This document shows positions 16,051 through 27,223 of a stretch of 47,994 bases of DNA, one piece after another. Every line of letters begins with the position of its first letter. Position 1 is the stretch's first letter. Source of the stretch: Methylobacterium crusticola (GTDB lineage: Bacteria > Pseudomonadota > Alphaproteobacteria > Rhizobiales > Beijerinckiaceae); contig NZ_QOWC01000033.1 of assembly GCF_003574465.1 (NCBI RefSeq), positions 1-47,994 of the forward strand, written 5' to 3'. The notes under the pieces are model-generated. The model had not been told where the DNA came from. It made no database searches and saw nothing but the letters and a program-made list of their open reading frames with translations. Position numbers and translations under genes: made by a program.

Positions 16051-17421
16051 TCACGCGCCGATGCCCAGCGACTTGAGCTTGCGGTGCAGGGCCGAGCGCT
16101 CCATGCCGATGAACTCGGCGGTGCGGGAGATGTTGCCGGAGAAGCGGGCGATCTGCGCCACCAGGTACTCGCGCTCGAAGATCTCCCGGGCCTCGCGCAG
16201 GGCGAGGCTCATCAGCTTCTCGCCGCCGGCGCCGCTCGGGGTCGTGGGCACGAGCGCCCCGACCTCGCTCGGCAGCATCTCGGTCGTCACCTCGGTCTCG
16301 GGGTCGCCCTGGGTGAGGATCATCAGGCGCTCGACGTTGTTGCGCAGCTGGCGGACGTTGCCGGGCCAGTCGTGCGACTGCAGCACCGCCATGGCGTCGG
16401 CGGCGATGCGCCGCTGCGGCAGGCCGGTGGCGGCCGAGATCTGCTCCATGAAGAAGCCGATCAGCTCGGGCACGTCCTCCCGGCGCTCGGCGAGGGAGGG
16501 CACCCGGATCGGCACCACGCTGAGGCGGTGGAACAGGTCCTCGCGGAAGCGGCCCGCCGCGATCTCCTCGGCGAGGTCGCGGGACGAGGACGAGATGATG
16601 CGCACGTCGACGTGGACCCGGGTGGTGCCGCCGACCCGCTGGAAGTTCTGGTCGACCAGCACCCGCAGGATGCGGTTCTGGGTCTCGCGGGGCATGTCCG
16701 CGACCTCGTCGATGTAGAGGCTGCCGCCGTGGGCCTCCTCCAGCGCCCCGACCCGGCGCGAGCGCCCGTCCGCGGCCTCGACCCCGAACAGCTCCGCCTC
16801 CATGGTCTCGGGCGTGATGGTGGCGGCGTTGATCACCACGAAGGGCCCGTTCGCCCGGGCCGACGTCGCGTGGATGGTGCGGGCCGAGAGCTCCTTGCCG
16901 GAGCCCGGCGCGCCGGCGATCAGCACCCGGGCGTTGGTGGGCGCCACGCGCTCGACGGTCTGGCGCAGCTGGTTGGCCGCCACCGAGGCGCCCACGATCC
17001 GGCTCGCCTGGCCCGAGCGGGCCCTGAGGTCGCGCACCTCGCGCTTGAGCCGCGAGGCCTCGAGCGCCCGCTCGGCCACCAGGATCAGCCGGTCGGCCTT
17101 GAACGGCTTCTCGATGAAATCGTAGGCGCCCGCCTTGATGGCCGAGACCGCGGTCTCGATGTTGCCGTGGCCCGAGATCATCACCACCGGCAGGTCGGGG
17201 GCCTGCGCCTTCACGACGTCGAGCACCTGGAGCCCGTCGAGGCGCGAGCCCTGGAGCCAGATGTCGAGGAAGACGAGGTGGGGCCGGCGCGCCTCGATGG
17301 CCGCCAGCGCCTCGTCGGAGGAGCCGGCCGTGCGGGTGCGGTGGCCCTCGTCGTCGAGGATGCCGGCCACGAGCTCGCGGATGTCGGCCTCGTCATCGAC
17401 GATCAGAATGTCGGTGCTCAT
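16051..17421 (-). CDS. ntrX: Nitrogen-regulation response regulator NtrX
   Basis: This 456-residue response regulator is the partner of NtrY. The receiver domain spans residues 1-120, with the acidic pocket VDDEAD and phospho-acceptor D53 in VFLDIW. The AAA+ domain has Walker A GAPGSGKELSA and Walker B GGSLYIDEVADMP. Where classical sigma-54 activators carry GAFTGA, this protein reads ELFGVEAADGRSRRVG, so the sigma-54 contact loop is missing, as is typical of alphaproteobacterial NtrX. The C-terminus is a Fis-type helix-turn-helix ending HRKLKSLGIGA. It lies downstream of ntrY, separated by 121 bases. Confidence 0.95.
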   Translation of the reverse strand: MSTDILIVDDEADIRELVAGILDDEGHRTRTAGSSDEALAAIEARRPHLVFLDIWLQGSRLDGLQVLDVVKAQAPDLPVVMISGHGNIETAVSAIKAGAYDFIEKPFKADRLILVAERALEASRLKREVRDLRARSGQASRIVGASVAANQLRQTVERVAPTNARVLIAGAPGSGKELSARTIHATSARANGPFVVINAATITPETMEAELFGVEAADGRSRRVGALEEAHGGSLYIDEVADMPRETQNRILRVLVDQNFQRVGGTTRVHVDVRIISSSSRDLAEEIAAGRFREDLFHRLSVVPIRVPSLAERREDVPELIGFFMEQISAATGLPQRRIAADAMAVLQSHDWPGNVRQLRNNVERLMILTQGDPETEVTTEMLPSEVGALVPTTPSGAGGEKLMSLALREAREIFEREYLVAQIARFSGNISRTAEFIGMERSALHRKLKSLGIGA

Positions 17422-17542
17422 GGCTCACGCCTCCCCGCGATGCGGGTGGCAAGTCCGCCGGCTCGCACCCTGTCCTGGTGATGGTCGATGGCGCGCGGGC
17501 CCGCCCTGGCGGGCCGGCCGGCGCCGGTGAGAGGAGCACACC

Positions 17543-19942
17543 TCACGAGGCCGCGCCCTCCCGGGCGGGGACCCCGCCCGCCGCCCGGTCGCCGCCGCGG
17601 GTCCCGCCGGCCGCCCCGTCGGTCCCGTCGCGCCGCAGCTCCCGCAGGACGCGCATGCGCACCTGCCCGCCGCGCCCGTCCGGGTTGTCGTTCAGCTCGA
17701 TGCCGCCGCCGTGCTCTTCCAAGACCTTGCTCACGATCGCCAATCCGAGGCCCGTGCCGCCCTCGCGGGTCGTCATATAGGGTTCGAGCAGCCGCTGGCG
17801 CCCTTCGGTGGGGAATCCCTTGCCGTTGTCGGTGATCTCGATCACCACGCCGTCGCCCTCCTCGCACAGGCGCAGGGCGATCCGGCCCTGGCCGCGCACG
17901 TCCTCCGGCACGGCCTGCACGGCCTCGACGGCGTTCTTGAGGATGTTGGTGACCGCCTGCGACAGCAGGCGCGTGTCGAAGGCGGCGCTGACCCGGGGGC
18001 CCTCGTCCACCATCGTGAAGGCGATGTCGGGATGCGCCACCCGCATCATGAACAGGTTCTGCTTCACGATCTCGGTCAGGTCGTTGCGGGCGATCGCCGG
18101 CTTGGGCATGCGAGCGAACGACGAGAACTCGTCCACCATCCGCTTGATGTCGTCGACCTGCCGCACGATCGTGGCGGTGCACTGGTCGAACACCTCCTTG
18201 TCGGTGGTGATGACCTTGCCGTACTTGCGCCGGATGCGCTCGGCCGAGAGCTGGATCGGGGTCAGCGGGTTCTTGATCTCGTGGGCGATGCGGCGCGCCA
18301 CGTCGGCCCAGGCGGAGGTGCGCTGGGCCGCCACGAGGTCGGTGATGTCGTCGAGGGTGACGACGTAGCCGCGGTCGCCCCCCGGCGCCTGCTCGCTCGT
18401 CACCCGCACGTCGATGGTGCGCTCGCGGCCGGTGCGGGTGATCTGGATCTGCTGCTGGGTCGGGCGCACCCGGGTCTCGGCGTCGCCGAGGAGCGCGCCG
18501 AGCTCCGGCACGGCGGCCGCGAGGGGCTGCCCGACGAGGTCGCCGGTCGTGCGCCCCAGCATCCGCTCCGTGGACGGGTTGGCGATGGTGATGAGTCCGC
18601 GCCCGTCGACGCCGATCACCCCGGCCGGCACCCCGGCGAGCACGGCCTCGGTGAAGCGGCGGCGGCGGTCGATCTGGTCGCTCTGGTCGAGGAGCGTGGC
18701 GCGCTGGCGGCTCAGCTCCTGGGTCATCTTGTTGAAGCTCTCGCCGAGGTGCTGGAGGTCGCCCTCCGTCTTCCGGAACGGCACCTGGGCGTAGTAGTTG
18801 CCCGAGGCGACCTGGTCGGCGGCGTTGATGAGGCGGCGGATCGGGGCCACGAAGCGGTTGGCGAAGTTCAGCCCGAACCACACCGCCGAGAGCAGCGCGA
18901 TCAGGGCGATCAGCGCGAACATGGTGGCGAAGGCGATCTGCACGCTGCGCCGCCCGGCGTCGATGGTCAGGAACTCGGCCGCGGCGGCCCGCGACACGCC
19001 CGGGAACTCGACCGCGAGGCGCGTGACCTCGCGCTCCACCAGCAGGAACGAATCCTCGTAGGCCGGCATCTTCACGAGCGTGCCGAACACCCGGCCCTCC
19101 CGGGGCAGCAGGCAGGTGGCGTCCGGGGACTTGGCGGCCTCCTCGAAGTCGTTGGCCGAGGGCAGCGGCGGGTCCTTCAGCACGTCGATGTTGGCCCGCG
19201 CCACGGTCTCCTGCGGCGAGCGCATGATCCGGGCGACCGGCAGGCCGAGCGAGGTCGCCCGGGCGGTCAGGAAGGTCTCGAACCAGGCGCGCTCGACCTC
19301 GAAGGCCGGCCGGGCCCGGGTCAGGTCGTCCGAGAGGATGCGGGCCTCGCGGGCGAGGCTCTGGCACTGGTTCGTCAGGTAGGCGTCGGCGACGTCGACG
19401 GACATCAGCACGACGCTGCGCATCCGGTCCGAGAACCAGGGCGAGAGGCCGCGCTCCAGGGTGATCGAGGCCACCACCGCGAGGAGCACGGTGGGCAGGG
19501 TGGCGATGAGGCTGAACAGCCCGACGATCCGGGTGTGCAGCCGCGCCACCGCGGCGTTCCCCCGCCGGGCGCGCAGGAAGACCCGGGCCTCCCAGGCGAT
19601 CACCACGATCAGCAGCACGACCAGGGCGACGTTGCTCAGGAGCAGCGTCACCACGACCACGTGGGTCGGGGCGATGCCGGTGGCGCCGACCAGGATCAGG
19701 AAGGTGGCGAGCGCCAGGGCGAGCGCGACGATGACCACGAGGGCGCCGAACCAGCCCGGTCCCCGCGGCGCCGCGTCCCGGCGCGGCACCGCGCTCCCGG
19801 GCGGCACCGCGCTCTCGCGCGGCGCGGTGCTCCCGCGCGGCGCGGTGCTCCCGCGCGGCGCGGTCTCCGGACCTGGTCCGGGGCGAGGGCCGGCGGCGCC
19901 GGAGGGGAGCGCCGGTTCCCGGGCGCGTCGCGAAAACAGCAT
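17543..19942 (-). CDS. ntrY: Nitrogen-regulation sensor histidine kinase NtrY
   Basis: This 799-residue membrane sensor kinase has several N-terminal membrane helices (for example GALVVIVALALALATFLILV and VVVTLLLSNVALVVLLIVVI) and a periplasmic region. A HAMP linker (VAPIRRLINAADQVASGNYY) and a PAS domain (VIGVDGRGLITIANPSTERM) follow. The dimerisation domain has the phospho-accepting His in [20 protein letters not shown], and an ATPase domain with ITDNGKGF and GTGLGLAIV completes it. The N-terminus carries a six-unit Ala/Pro/Arg/Gly/Ser repeat coded by 18-base units, lengthening it slightly relative to relatives. ATG 19942 is chosen; ATG 19999 is in frame but adds unconserved sequence. Confidence 0.94.
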   Translation of the reverse strand: MLFSRRAREPALPSGAAGPRPGPGPETAPRGSTAPRGSTAPRESAVPPGSAVPRRDAAPRGPGWFGALVVIVALALALATFLILVGATGIAPTHVVVVTLLLSNVALVVLLIVVIAWEARVFLRARRGNAAVARLHTRIVGLFSLIATLPTVLLAVVASITLERGLSPWFSDRMRSVVLMSVDVADAYLTNQCQSLAREARILSDDLTRARPAFEVERAWFETFLTARATSLGLPVARIMRSPQETVARANIDVLKDPPLPSANDFEEAAKSPDATCLLPREGRVFGTLVKMPAYEDSFLLVEREVTRLAVEFPGVSRAAAAEFLTIDAGRRSVQIAFATMFALIALIALLSAVWFGLNFANRFVAPIRRLINAADQVASGNYYAQVPFRKTEGDLQHLGESFNKMTQELSRQRATLLDQSDQIDRRRRFTEAVLAGVPAGVIGVDGRGLITIANPSTERMLGRTTGDLVGQPLAAAVPELGALLGDAETRVRPTQQQIQITRTGRERTIDVRVTSEQAPGGDRGYVVTLDDITDLVAAQRTSAWADVARRIAHEIKNPLTPIQLSAERIRRKYGKVITTDKEVFDQCTATIVRQVDDIKRMVDEFSSFARMPKPAIARNDLTEIVKQNLFMMRVAHPDIAFTMVDEGPRVSAAFDTRLLSQAVTNILKNAVEAVQAVPEDVRGQGRIALRLCEEGDGVVIEITDNGKGFPTEGRQRLLEPYMTTREGGTGLGLAIVSKVLEEHGGGIELNDNPDGRGGQVRMRVLRELRRDGTDGAAGGTRGGDRAAGGVPAREGAAS
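19763..19870 (-). repeat. 18-bp tandem repeat inside ntrY, six units
   Basis: Six in-frame 18-base units run from 19763 to 19870; units at 19817-19834 and 19835-19852 are identical. They encode variants of a hexapeptide such as APRGST in the cytoplasmic tail before the first membrane helix. The repeat unit keeps the frame, so copy-number changes would alter only tail length. Confidence 0.7.
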
Positions 19943-20108
19943 CCGTGATGCAAGGCCACTACACTGTGGCGAAATTAATACGGAGCCGTGGCGGCGCAAT
20001 CAGACGTTGATCATCCCGCGTCGATCCTCCCGGAGGCGCGCCGGAGCGGCCCCGTCGCCGCCCCCGGCCGGGGGCGGCCGGACCCGGGGCGGCGAACAGG
20101 CCGGCCCG

Positions 20109-20546
20109 TCAGGCGGCCTGGGGCGAGCGGGCGCGGCGGACCACCGGCTTCTGGCCGAGGCCGATGCTCTTGGCGAGCTCGGAGCGCTGGGCGGCGTAGT
20201 TCGCCGCCACCATGGGGTAGTCCGGCGGCAGGCCCCACTTCTGGCGGTACTGCTCGGGGGTGAGCCCGCGGCCGGCCAGATGCCGCTTCAGGGTCCGGTA
20301 GCGGCGCCCGTCCTCCAGGCTGATCAAGTAATCCGGCGTCACGGTCTTCTTGATCGGCACGGGCGGGCTCAGGCGCTCGGGCTCCGCCGCCGCCGGCGTG
20401 CCCAGCCGCGCCACGGCGTCGTGAACGCTCCGGATCAAACCCGACAGCTCGCCCACCGGCACGCTGTTGTTCGACACGTAGGCCGACACGATGTCGGACA
20501 CCAGATCAATCATTTGAGGCATCTCGGTCTGGTCAACGGCACTCAT
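20109..20546 (-). CDS. MucR/Ros family transcriptional regulator, zinc ligands missing
   Basis: This 145-residue protein belongs to the MucR/Ros family, regulators of exopolysaccharide, motility and cell-cycle genes. The N-terminal helix region (IDLVSDIVSAYVSNNSVPVG) mediates oligomerisation in relatives. The DNA-binding core reads TPDYLISLEDGRRYRTLKRH and then LTPEQYRQKWGLPPDYPMVA. In zinc-binding members the first ligand is a Cys; here it is S76. D79 and H89 are kept, but the last His is gone (R93-G94). Mesorhizobium loti relatives are known to fold without zinc, and this is probably the same situation. ATG 20546 gives the usual MucR length. Confidence 0.93.
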   Translation of the reverse strand: MSAVDQTEMPQMIDLVSDIVSAYVSNNSVPVGELSGLIRSVHDAVARLGTPAAAEPERLSPPVPIKKTVTPDYLISLEDGRRYRTLKRHLAGRGLTPEQYRQKWGLPPDYPMVAANYAAQRSELAKSIGLGQKPVVRRARSPQAA

Positions 20547-21465
20547 GTGCGATCCTCGAAAGTGCGAGCCCCCACTCACTCTGATGGATGTTACGCCAGT
20601 CTCCGTCAATCGCAAGGTGTCAGGTTCGACCAACGAGGGATATCTGGCTGTGGACCGGTGCATTTCGTAGGGTCATGCGCTGGGGCAGGGCCGCCGGATT
20701 GACGAAACACCTCCGCGGCCGGGGCCGGGGGCCGCGAGACCTGCGGGCTTGCCGGACCTTCCCGGATGGTTACGAAAACGCGTGCAGGATCAATCGGATA
20801 TGAGGAGCGCCGGGAGGCCGCGCCGCGCCCGCGCCGTCCCGGCAGGTGTGTTGCCGTCGTGGCGCCGTCGTGCGGCCAACTAACGCTGCGTCAGGTTGCC
20901 AAGAGCAAAAAACGCGCGACCACGTTGCCTTGATTTAACACTTTATGGTCAGAGATCCGTTGAGAAAACCCGCTATAGCGGGTGCTCGAGCCGGGCACGA
21001 GGGGCGGGATCGAAGTCCTATCCGCGGCGGCGGCGCGCACGAGACCCGGACCGGCAATGCCGCACCGGTCAGGCAAGGAGAGGCGCGCTCGAGCGCGCGG
21101 CGGCCGACTCGCCGGGACTGCGCCGCGGGGCCGCGAGACTTGGGAAGATCTTCGCCGGGAGCGTCCGGGCGGGCATCCCACCGGGCCGGGATCCCCGGAA
21201 GACCGGGTTCCAATGGATTTACAATCTGAAATTGTATCTCGTCGATTGCGGCCCGCACCCGGCCGGGTCGCCCCCGCGTGCGCCGGGCGGCCGGTCCGCC
21301 CGCCCGTCGCGGAGGCGGGCGTCCGGCGCCCGATGCGGCGAAATGCCTCGTGAGCCGCCCCCGCCTCCGCGGAGCGCGGGACCCCGCGCCGAGGCCCTGC
21401 GCGCCCGGGCGCCCGGGAGATCCCGATCGGGGTCGTGAGGACGCTACCGCGGGGTCCGGAAGACG
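20547..21465. other. Long intergenic region between ntrC and mucR
   Basis: This 919-base gap holds no recognisable gene. Open frames across it are GC artefacts. It contains less GC-rich patches at about 20640-20680, 20770-20800 and 20880-20985, a perfect 16-base palindrome at 20968-20983, and an inverted repeat TACAAT-CTGAA-ATTGTA at 21220-21236. The mucR promoter must lie here because mucR reads toward lower coordinates. A small RNA between ntrC and the palindrome is possible but not shown. Confidence 0.4.
20964..20983 (-). terminator. Candidate rho-independent terminator
   Basis: On the minus strand the palindrome ACCCGCTATAGCGGGT is followed directly by TTTCTC, giving a 6-bp stem with a TATA loop and a TTTT run. 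It would terminate minus-strand transcripts arriving from ntrC, about 480 bases downstream of the ntrC stop. Confidence 0.5.

Positions 21466-21484
<19 letters not shown>
21441..21484. repeat. 22-bp tandem duplication across the ntrC stop codon
   Basis: The unit beginning ACGCTACCGCGG is present at 21441-21462 and again, identical, at 21463-21484. The second copy contains the last codons and stop of ntrC; the first lies just beyond it. Twenty-two is not a multiple of three, so the extra copy does not extend the protein. Confidence 0.8.
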
Positions 21485-22920
<1,436 letters not shown>

Positions 22921-22924
22921 GGGG

Positions 22925-24028
22925 CTACTCGGTGTCGGGAGACGATTCGCGCCCGTCGCGGGCGTGCGACATGGGCAGGAGGACCCGGAAGGTGGTGCGG
23001 CGGGGCGCGGGGTCGCACTCGACGATGCCGCCGTGGTCGCCCACGATCTTGGCCACCAGCGCGAGGCCGAGGCCGCTCCCCTGCGCCTTCGTGGTCACGA
23101 AGGGGTCGAACAGGTCGGGCAGGAGCTCGGCGCTGACGCCCGGGCCGTTGTCGCGCACCGCGACCTCGATCGGCAGGCTGACGCGCTCGCGCGAGCCCGG
23201 CACCTGGAGGCGCAGTCCCGTGCGGAAGGCCGTCGAGAGGGTGATCTCGCCGTCGACCGCGTCGGCGCCGATCGCCTCGGCGGCGTTCTTGACGAGGTTC
23301 AGGATCACCTGGACGAGCTGGTCGCGGTTGCCCAGCACCGGCGGCAGGGACGGGTCGTAGTTCTCGACGAAGCGGATGTGGCGGGCGAAGCCCGACTGGG
23401 CCGAGCGCTTCACCTGGTCGAGGATGCCGTGGACGTTGACCGGCCCGCGCTCCACCGGGCGCTCGTCGCCGAAGAGCTCCATGCGCTCGACGAGGCGCAC
23501 GATGCGGTCCGACTCGTCGCAGATGAGCCGCGTGAGCAGGCGGTCGTCCTCGCCGGCCGACTGCTCGAGGAGCTGGGCCGCCCCCCGGATGCCGGCGAGC
23601 GGGTTCTTGATCTCGTGGGCCAGCATCGCGCCGAGGGCCACCATCGAGCGGGCCGCGCCCCGGTGGGTGAGCTGGCGGTTCATCTTGTCGGCGATGGTGC
23701 GCTCCTGGAGCATCAGCACCACGAGGTCGTCGTCGAGGTGGGTCGCGAACACGTCGACGCTGCGCTCCACCCCGGAGCGCGGCGAGGCGAGCTCGACCCG
23801 GTACTCGCTGACGCTGGCGCGGCGCCGGCGCACCTCGTTCACGAGGGCGATGATCGGCGAGGAGAACGGGATGATGTCGCGCAGGCGCTGGCGCTGCATC
23901 AGGCGGCGCGAGTGGTCGAAGAAGTGCTCCGCCGCCATGTTGACCTGGAGGATGCGCTCGTCCGGCCCGATGGTCAGCACCGGCAGCGGCAGGGCGTTGA
24001 TGATCATCTCGCTCGTGGGTGCGCTCAT
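22925..24028 (-). CDS. ntrB: Nitrogen regulation sensor histidine kinase NtrB
   Basis: This cytoplasmic sensor kinase is about 367 residues long. The N-terminal PAS domain begins [20 protein letters not shown]. The phospho-accepting His lies in [20 protein letters not shown]. The ATPase domain has [20 protein letters not shown] and [12 protein letters not shown]. In relatives PII protein controls its kinase/phosphatase balance. ATG 24028 is chosen because GGGAGG lies nine bases upstream; ATG 24100 overlaps the dusB stop by four bases (ATGA) and would add a Pro/Ala-rich tail of 24 residues. It sits between dusB and ntrC in one operon. Confidence 0.95.
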   Translation of the reverse strand: MSAPTSEMIINALPLPVLTIGPDERILQVNMAAEHFFDHSRRLMQRQRLRDIIPFSSPIIALVNEVRRRRASVSEYRVELASPRSGVERSVDVFATHLDDDLVVLMLQERTIADKMNRQLTHRGAARSMVALGAMLAHEIKNPLAGIRGAAQLLEQSAGEDDRLLTRLICDESDRIVRLVERMELFGDERPVERGPVNVHGILDQVKRSAQSGFARHIRFVENYDPSLPPVLGNRDQLVQVILNLVKNAAEAIGADAVDGEITLSTAFRTGLRLQVPGSRERVSLPIEVAVRDNGPGVSAELLPDLFDPFVTTKAQGSGLGLALVAKIVGDHGGIVECDPAPRRTTFRVLLPMSHARDGRESSPDTE

Positions 24029-24096
24029 GGCAGGCGCCCTCCCGGGGCGGGCGCGGGCTGTCCGGGGTGCGGGGGCCGCAGGGGCATCGCTCATCC

Positions 24097-25146
24097 TCAT
24101 GCCGCCTGCGACGCAGACGGTGCCGCCTGCGCCCCGGGCGCCTCGAAGGCGCGCCGCAGGAGACGGAGCGCCTCGTCCGGATCGGTGGTGGTGACGAGCC
24201 GGGCGCGCTCGGCGGGCGCGAGGCCGCCGGCGTGGTCGGCGTAGGCCGCGAGGTGCTTGCGCGCGTGGCGCACGCCCATCCGGGCGCCGTAGAGCGCGAG
24301 GAGCCCGGCATAGTGCTCGGCCGCGAGCTCCGCCCGCGCGGCGGCGTCCGGCTCCGGCGCCGCCCGCCCCGACAGGCCCGCCGCGATCGCGCCGACGAGC
24401 CAGGGCCGCCCGACGGCCGCCCGCCCGACCATCACGGCGGCGGCGCCCGAGGCCGCCAGGCAGGCGCGGGCGTCGCCGAGGCTCGCCACGTCGCCGTTGG
24501 CCACCACCGGGATGCCGACCGCCGCGACCACGGCGCGGATCGCCGCCCAGTCGGCGCGGCCGGTGTAGAATTGCTGCCGGGTGCGGCCGTGCACCGTGAC
24601 GGCGGCGTAGCCGAGCGCCTCCGCCCGCCGGGCGAGGTCGGGCGCGTTGAGGCGGGCGTGGTCCCAGCCGAGCCGCATCTTGACGGTGACCGGCACCGCC
24701 ACCGCCCCGCGCACCGCCGCGAGGATGCGGGCGGCGTGGTCGAGGTCGCGCATCAGGGCGGAGCCCGCCTGCCCGCCCGTCACGGCCTTGGCCGGGCAGC
24801 CCATGTTGACGTCGATCACGTCGGCGCCGTTGGCCTCGGCCAGCCGCGCGCCCTCCGCCATCCAGCCCGGGTCGCAGCCGGCGAGCTGCACCACGTGCGG
24901 CAGCACCCCCTCGCCCTCGGCCCGCAGGCGGGCCTCCTCGGCGCCGCGGGCGAGATCCTCCGCCGCCACCATCTCGGAGACGGTGGCGGTGGCGCCGAGC
25001 CGGCGCGCGATGCGGCGCATGTGCAGGTCGGTGACGCCCGACAGCGGGGCGAGCAGGGCCCCGCGCGGGGTCGACGGCGAGGCGGGCGGCAGCGCTGCCA
25101 CCCCTGCCCTCGCACCCGCGGCGCTCAAATAATGGTCACTCGTCAT
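24097..25146 (-). CDS. dusB: tRNA-dihydrouridine synthase DusB
   Basis: This FMN-dependent enzyme of about 349 residues (NifR3 in older naming) reduces specific uridines in tRNA to dihydrouridine. The TIM barrel opens [20 protein letters not shown]. The active-site Cys lies in [20 protein letters not shown], and [11 protein letters not shown] and [10 protein letters not shown] bind substrate and flavin phosphate. It is the first gene of the conserved operon with ntrB and ntrC. ATG 25146 is used; a TTG four codons upstream is in frame. It is divergent from ispDF. Confidence 0.95.
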   Translation of the reverse strand: MTSDHYLSAAGARAGVAALPPASPSTPRGALLAPLSGVTDLHMRRIARRLGATATVSEMVAAEDLARGAEEARLRAEGEGVLPHVVQLAGCDPGWMAEGARLAEANGADVIDVNMGCPAKAVTGGQAGSALMRDLDHAARILAAVRGAVAVPVTVKMRLGWDHARLNAPDLARRAEALGYAAVTVHGRTRQQFYTGRADWAAIRAVVAAVGIPVVANGDVASLGDARACLAASGAAAVMVGRAAVGRPWLVGAIAAGLSGRAAPEPDAAARAELAAEHYAGLLALYGARMGVRHARKHLAAYADHAGGLAPAERARLVTTTDPDEALRLLRRAFEAPGAQAAPSASQAA

Positions 25147-25155
25147 TCTGCCCAA

Positions 25156-25183
25156 CAAATAGCCAAAAACCCGCCGTTAGCAA
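25156..25183 (-). promoter_or_regulatory. Candidate promoter for dusB-ntrB-ntrC
   Basis: On the minus strand TTGCTA (25178-25183) and TATTTG (25156-25161) are 16 bases apart. Transcription would start within a few bases of the dusB ATG, giving almost no leader. The match to consensus is only moderate. Confidence 0.3.
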
Positions 25184-25352
25184 GCGGCGTTCGGCTCGGC
25201 CGCCGGTTTGATTTCGTCGCAGGCATCCCCGTCAGCGCCTGCCGGGATCGCGCCCGCCCGGCGCGGACCGGCGCAGGCTGCACGCGCGGCCCGGCGCATT
25301 TGCGTCGGCGGCACGCCGCCGCTAAGGAGCGGGCGTTCCGGGAGCGCCTGCG

Positions 25353-26579
25353 TTGACCCCTCACCAGATCGCCGCGGTCGTCGTCGCCGCGGGCCGCGGC
25401 ATCCGCGTCGGCGGCGGCACGCCCAAGCAGTACCGGCGCGTCGGCGGCCAGGCGGTCCTGACCCGCACCCTGGCGGCGCTCGCCGCCCATCCGGGGATCG
25501 GCCGCATCCAGGCGGTGATCGCCGCCGACGCGGCGGCGTTCTACCGCGACTGCCTCGGCGACCTCGATCCCGCGGCGCGGGCGAAGCTCGCCGCGCCCGT
25601 GGAGGGCGGCGCGACCCGCCAGGCCTCGGTGCGGGCGGGGCTCGAGGCGCTCGCCCGGGACGGCGCCCCGGACCTGGTCCTGGTGCACGACGCCGCCCGC
25701 CCCTTCGTGGATGCGCCGCTGATCGACCGGGCGCTCGCGGCGGCCGGGGCCCACGGCGCCGCGGTGCCGGGCGTGCCCGTCAGCGACACCATCAAGGTGG
25801 TGGAGGCGGACGGCCGCGTGCGCGGGACGCCGCCGCGGGAGAGCCTGCGCGCGGTGCAGACCCCGCAGGCCTTCCGCTTCCCCGCGCTCCACGCGGCGCA
25901 CCGGGCCGCCGCCGCGGAGGGGCTCGACGCCTTCACGGACGACGGGGCCCTCGCCGAGTGGGCCGGGCTCGCGGTCGCGGTCTTCCCCGGCGACCTGCGC
26001 AACCGCAAGATCACCCAGGCCGCCGACCTCGCGGAGGCCGACCGCGCCTTCGCGCCCGGCGCCAGCCAGGACGCAGCCATGACCCTTCTCACCCGCCTCG
26101 GCACCGGCTTCGACGTGCACGCCTTCACGGAGGGCGACCACGTCTGGCTCGGCGGCGTGCGCATCCCGGCCGACCGGGGCGTGCTCGCCCACTCGGACGG
26201 CGACGTGGTGCTGCACGCCCTCACGGACGCGATCCTGGGGGCGCTCGCCGACGGCGACATCGGGGTCCACTTCCCCCCGAGCGACCCGCGCTGGCGCGGC
26301 GCCTCCTCGGACCGGTTCCTCGCCGACGCCGTGCGGCGCGTCGCCGAGCGCGGCGGCGTGATCGACCACCTCGACATCACCGTGCTGGCGGAGGCGCCGC
26401 GCATCGGCCCGCACCGGGAGGCGATCCGGGCCCGCATCGCGGCGGTCGCCGGCGTGCCGCTGTCGGCGGTCTCCATCAAGGCGACCACGACCGAGGCGCT
26501 CGGCTTCGTCGGCCGGGCCGAGGGGCTGGCGGCCCAGGCCGCCGCCACCGTGCGGCTGCCGGCGGAGGCCGGCGCATGA
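25353..26579 (+). CDS. ispDF: Bifunctional IspD/IspF isoprenoid biosynthesis enzyme
   Basis: This 408-residue fusion provides two MEP-pathway steps: 2-C-methyl-D-erythritol 4-phosphate cytidylyltransferase (IspD, about residues 1-230) and 2-C-methyl-D-erythritol 2,4-cyclodiphosphate synthase (IspF, about 245-405). The IspD part shows [20 protein letters not shown] and [16 protein letters not shown]. The IspF part shows [29 protein letters not shown] and [15 protein letters not shown], with Asp/His metal ligands. The start is TTG 25353 with GGGAG upstream; no ATG fits the conserved N-terminus. The fusion is common in alphaproteobacteria. Its stop overlaps the following amidase start (ATGA). 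Confidence 0.95.
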   Translation: MTPHQIAAVVVAAGRGIRVGGGTPKQYRRVGGQAVLTRTLAALAAHPGIGRIQAVIAADAAAFYRDCLGDLDPAARAKLAAPVEGGATRQASVRAGLEALARDGAPDLVLVHDAARPFVDAPLIDRALAAAGAHGAAVPGVPVSDTIKVVEADGRVRGTPPRESLRAVQTPQAFRFPALHAAHRAAAAEGLDAFTDDGALAEWAGLAVAVFPGDLRNRKITQAADLAEADRAFAPGASQDAAMTLLTRLGTGFDVHAFTEGDHVWLGGVRIPADRGVLAHSDGDVVLHALTDAILGALADGDIGVHFPPSDPRWRGASSDRFLADAVRRVAERGGVIDHLDITVLAEAPRIGPHREAIRARIAAVAGVPLSAVSIKATTTEALGFVGRAEGLAAQAAATVRLPAEAGA

Positions 26580-27076
26580 TCGCCGATCCGGCCCTCGTCA
26601 CCCGGGCGGGCGTCCTGATCGCGGCCTACCGCGAGCGCCAGCGCCGGATCGTCACCGCCGAATCCTGCACCGGCGGCCTCGTGGCGGCCCTGCTCACCGA
26701 GGTGGCGGGGTCCTCGGCGGTGGTGGAGCGCGGGTTCGTCACCTACTCGAACGAGGCCAAGGCCGAGATCCTGGGCGTCGATTTCTGCCTGATCTCCACG
26801 CACGGCGCGGTGAGCGAGCCCGTCGCCCGCGCCATGGCGGAGGGCGCCCTGGCGCAGTCCCGCGCCGACGTCGCGCTCGCCGTCACGGGCATCGCCGGGC
26901 CGGGGGGCGCCACCGCCGCGAAGCCGGTCGGCCTCGTGCATTTCGGCCTCGTGGCGGCCGGCCGGGCGACGCGCCACCTGGAGCGGCGCTACGGCGACCT
27001 CGGCCGCTCCGAGGTGCGCCGCCGCGCCGTCGCGGACGCGCTCGGGCTCCTGGAGACCGCCCTGGAGGAGGTGTGA
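26576..27076 (+). CDS. CinA-family nicotinamide-nucleotide amidohydrolase (PncC)
   Basis: This 166-residue stand-alone CinA C-terminal domain deamidates nicotinamide mononucleotide to nicotinate mononucleotide in pyridine nucleotide salvage. Motifs are [20 protein letters not shown] (residues about 24-43, with the catalytic Ser in ESCTGG), [34 protein letters not shown] and [10 protein letters not shown]. It lacks the N-terminal MoaB-like domain of full CinA. The ATG overlaps the ispDF stop by four bases, so the two are translated together. The ispDF-cinA pairing is conserved in relatives. Confidence 0.93.
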   Translation: MIADPALVTRAGVLIAAYRERQRRIVTAESCTGGLVAALLTEVAGSSAVVERGFVTYSNEAKAEILGVDFCLISTHGAVSEPVARAMAEGALAQSRADVALAVTGIAGPGGATAAKPVGLVHFGLVAAGRATRHLERRYGDLGRSEVRRRAVADALGLLETALEEV

Positions 27077-27223
27077 GCGCCCCGGGCGATCCCCTCGGGC
27101 GGCGCTCTCCCCGGCGGGGGACGGCCGCGCTGGCGCCGGCGGGCCGGGGCGCGTAGAACGGGCGCCCTCGACGGACGGTAACGCCCGCGGCCGCCCGCGC
27201 CGCGGCTCCCGGGAGGACGTGCG

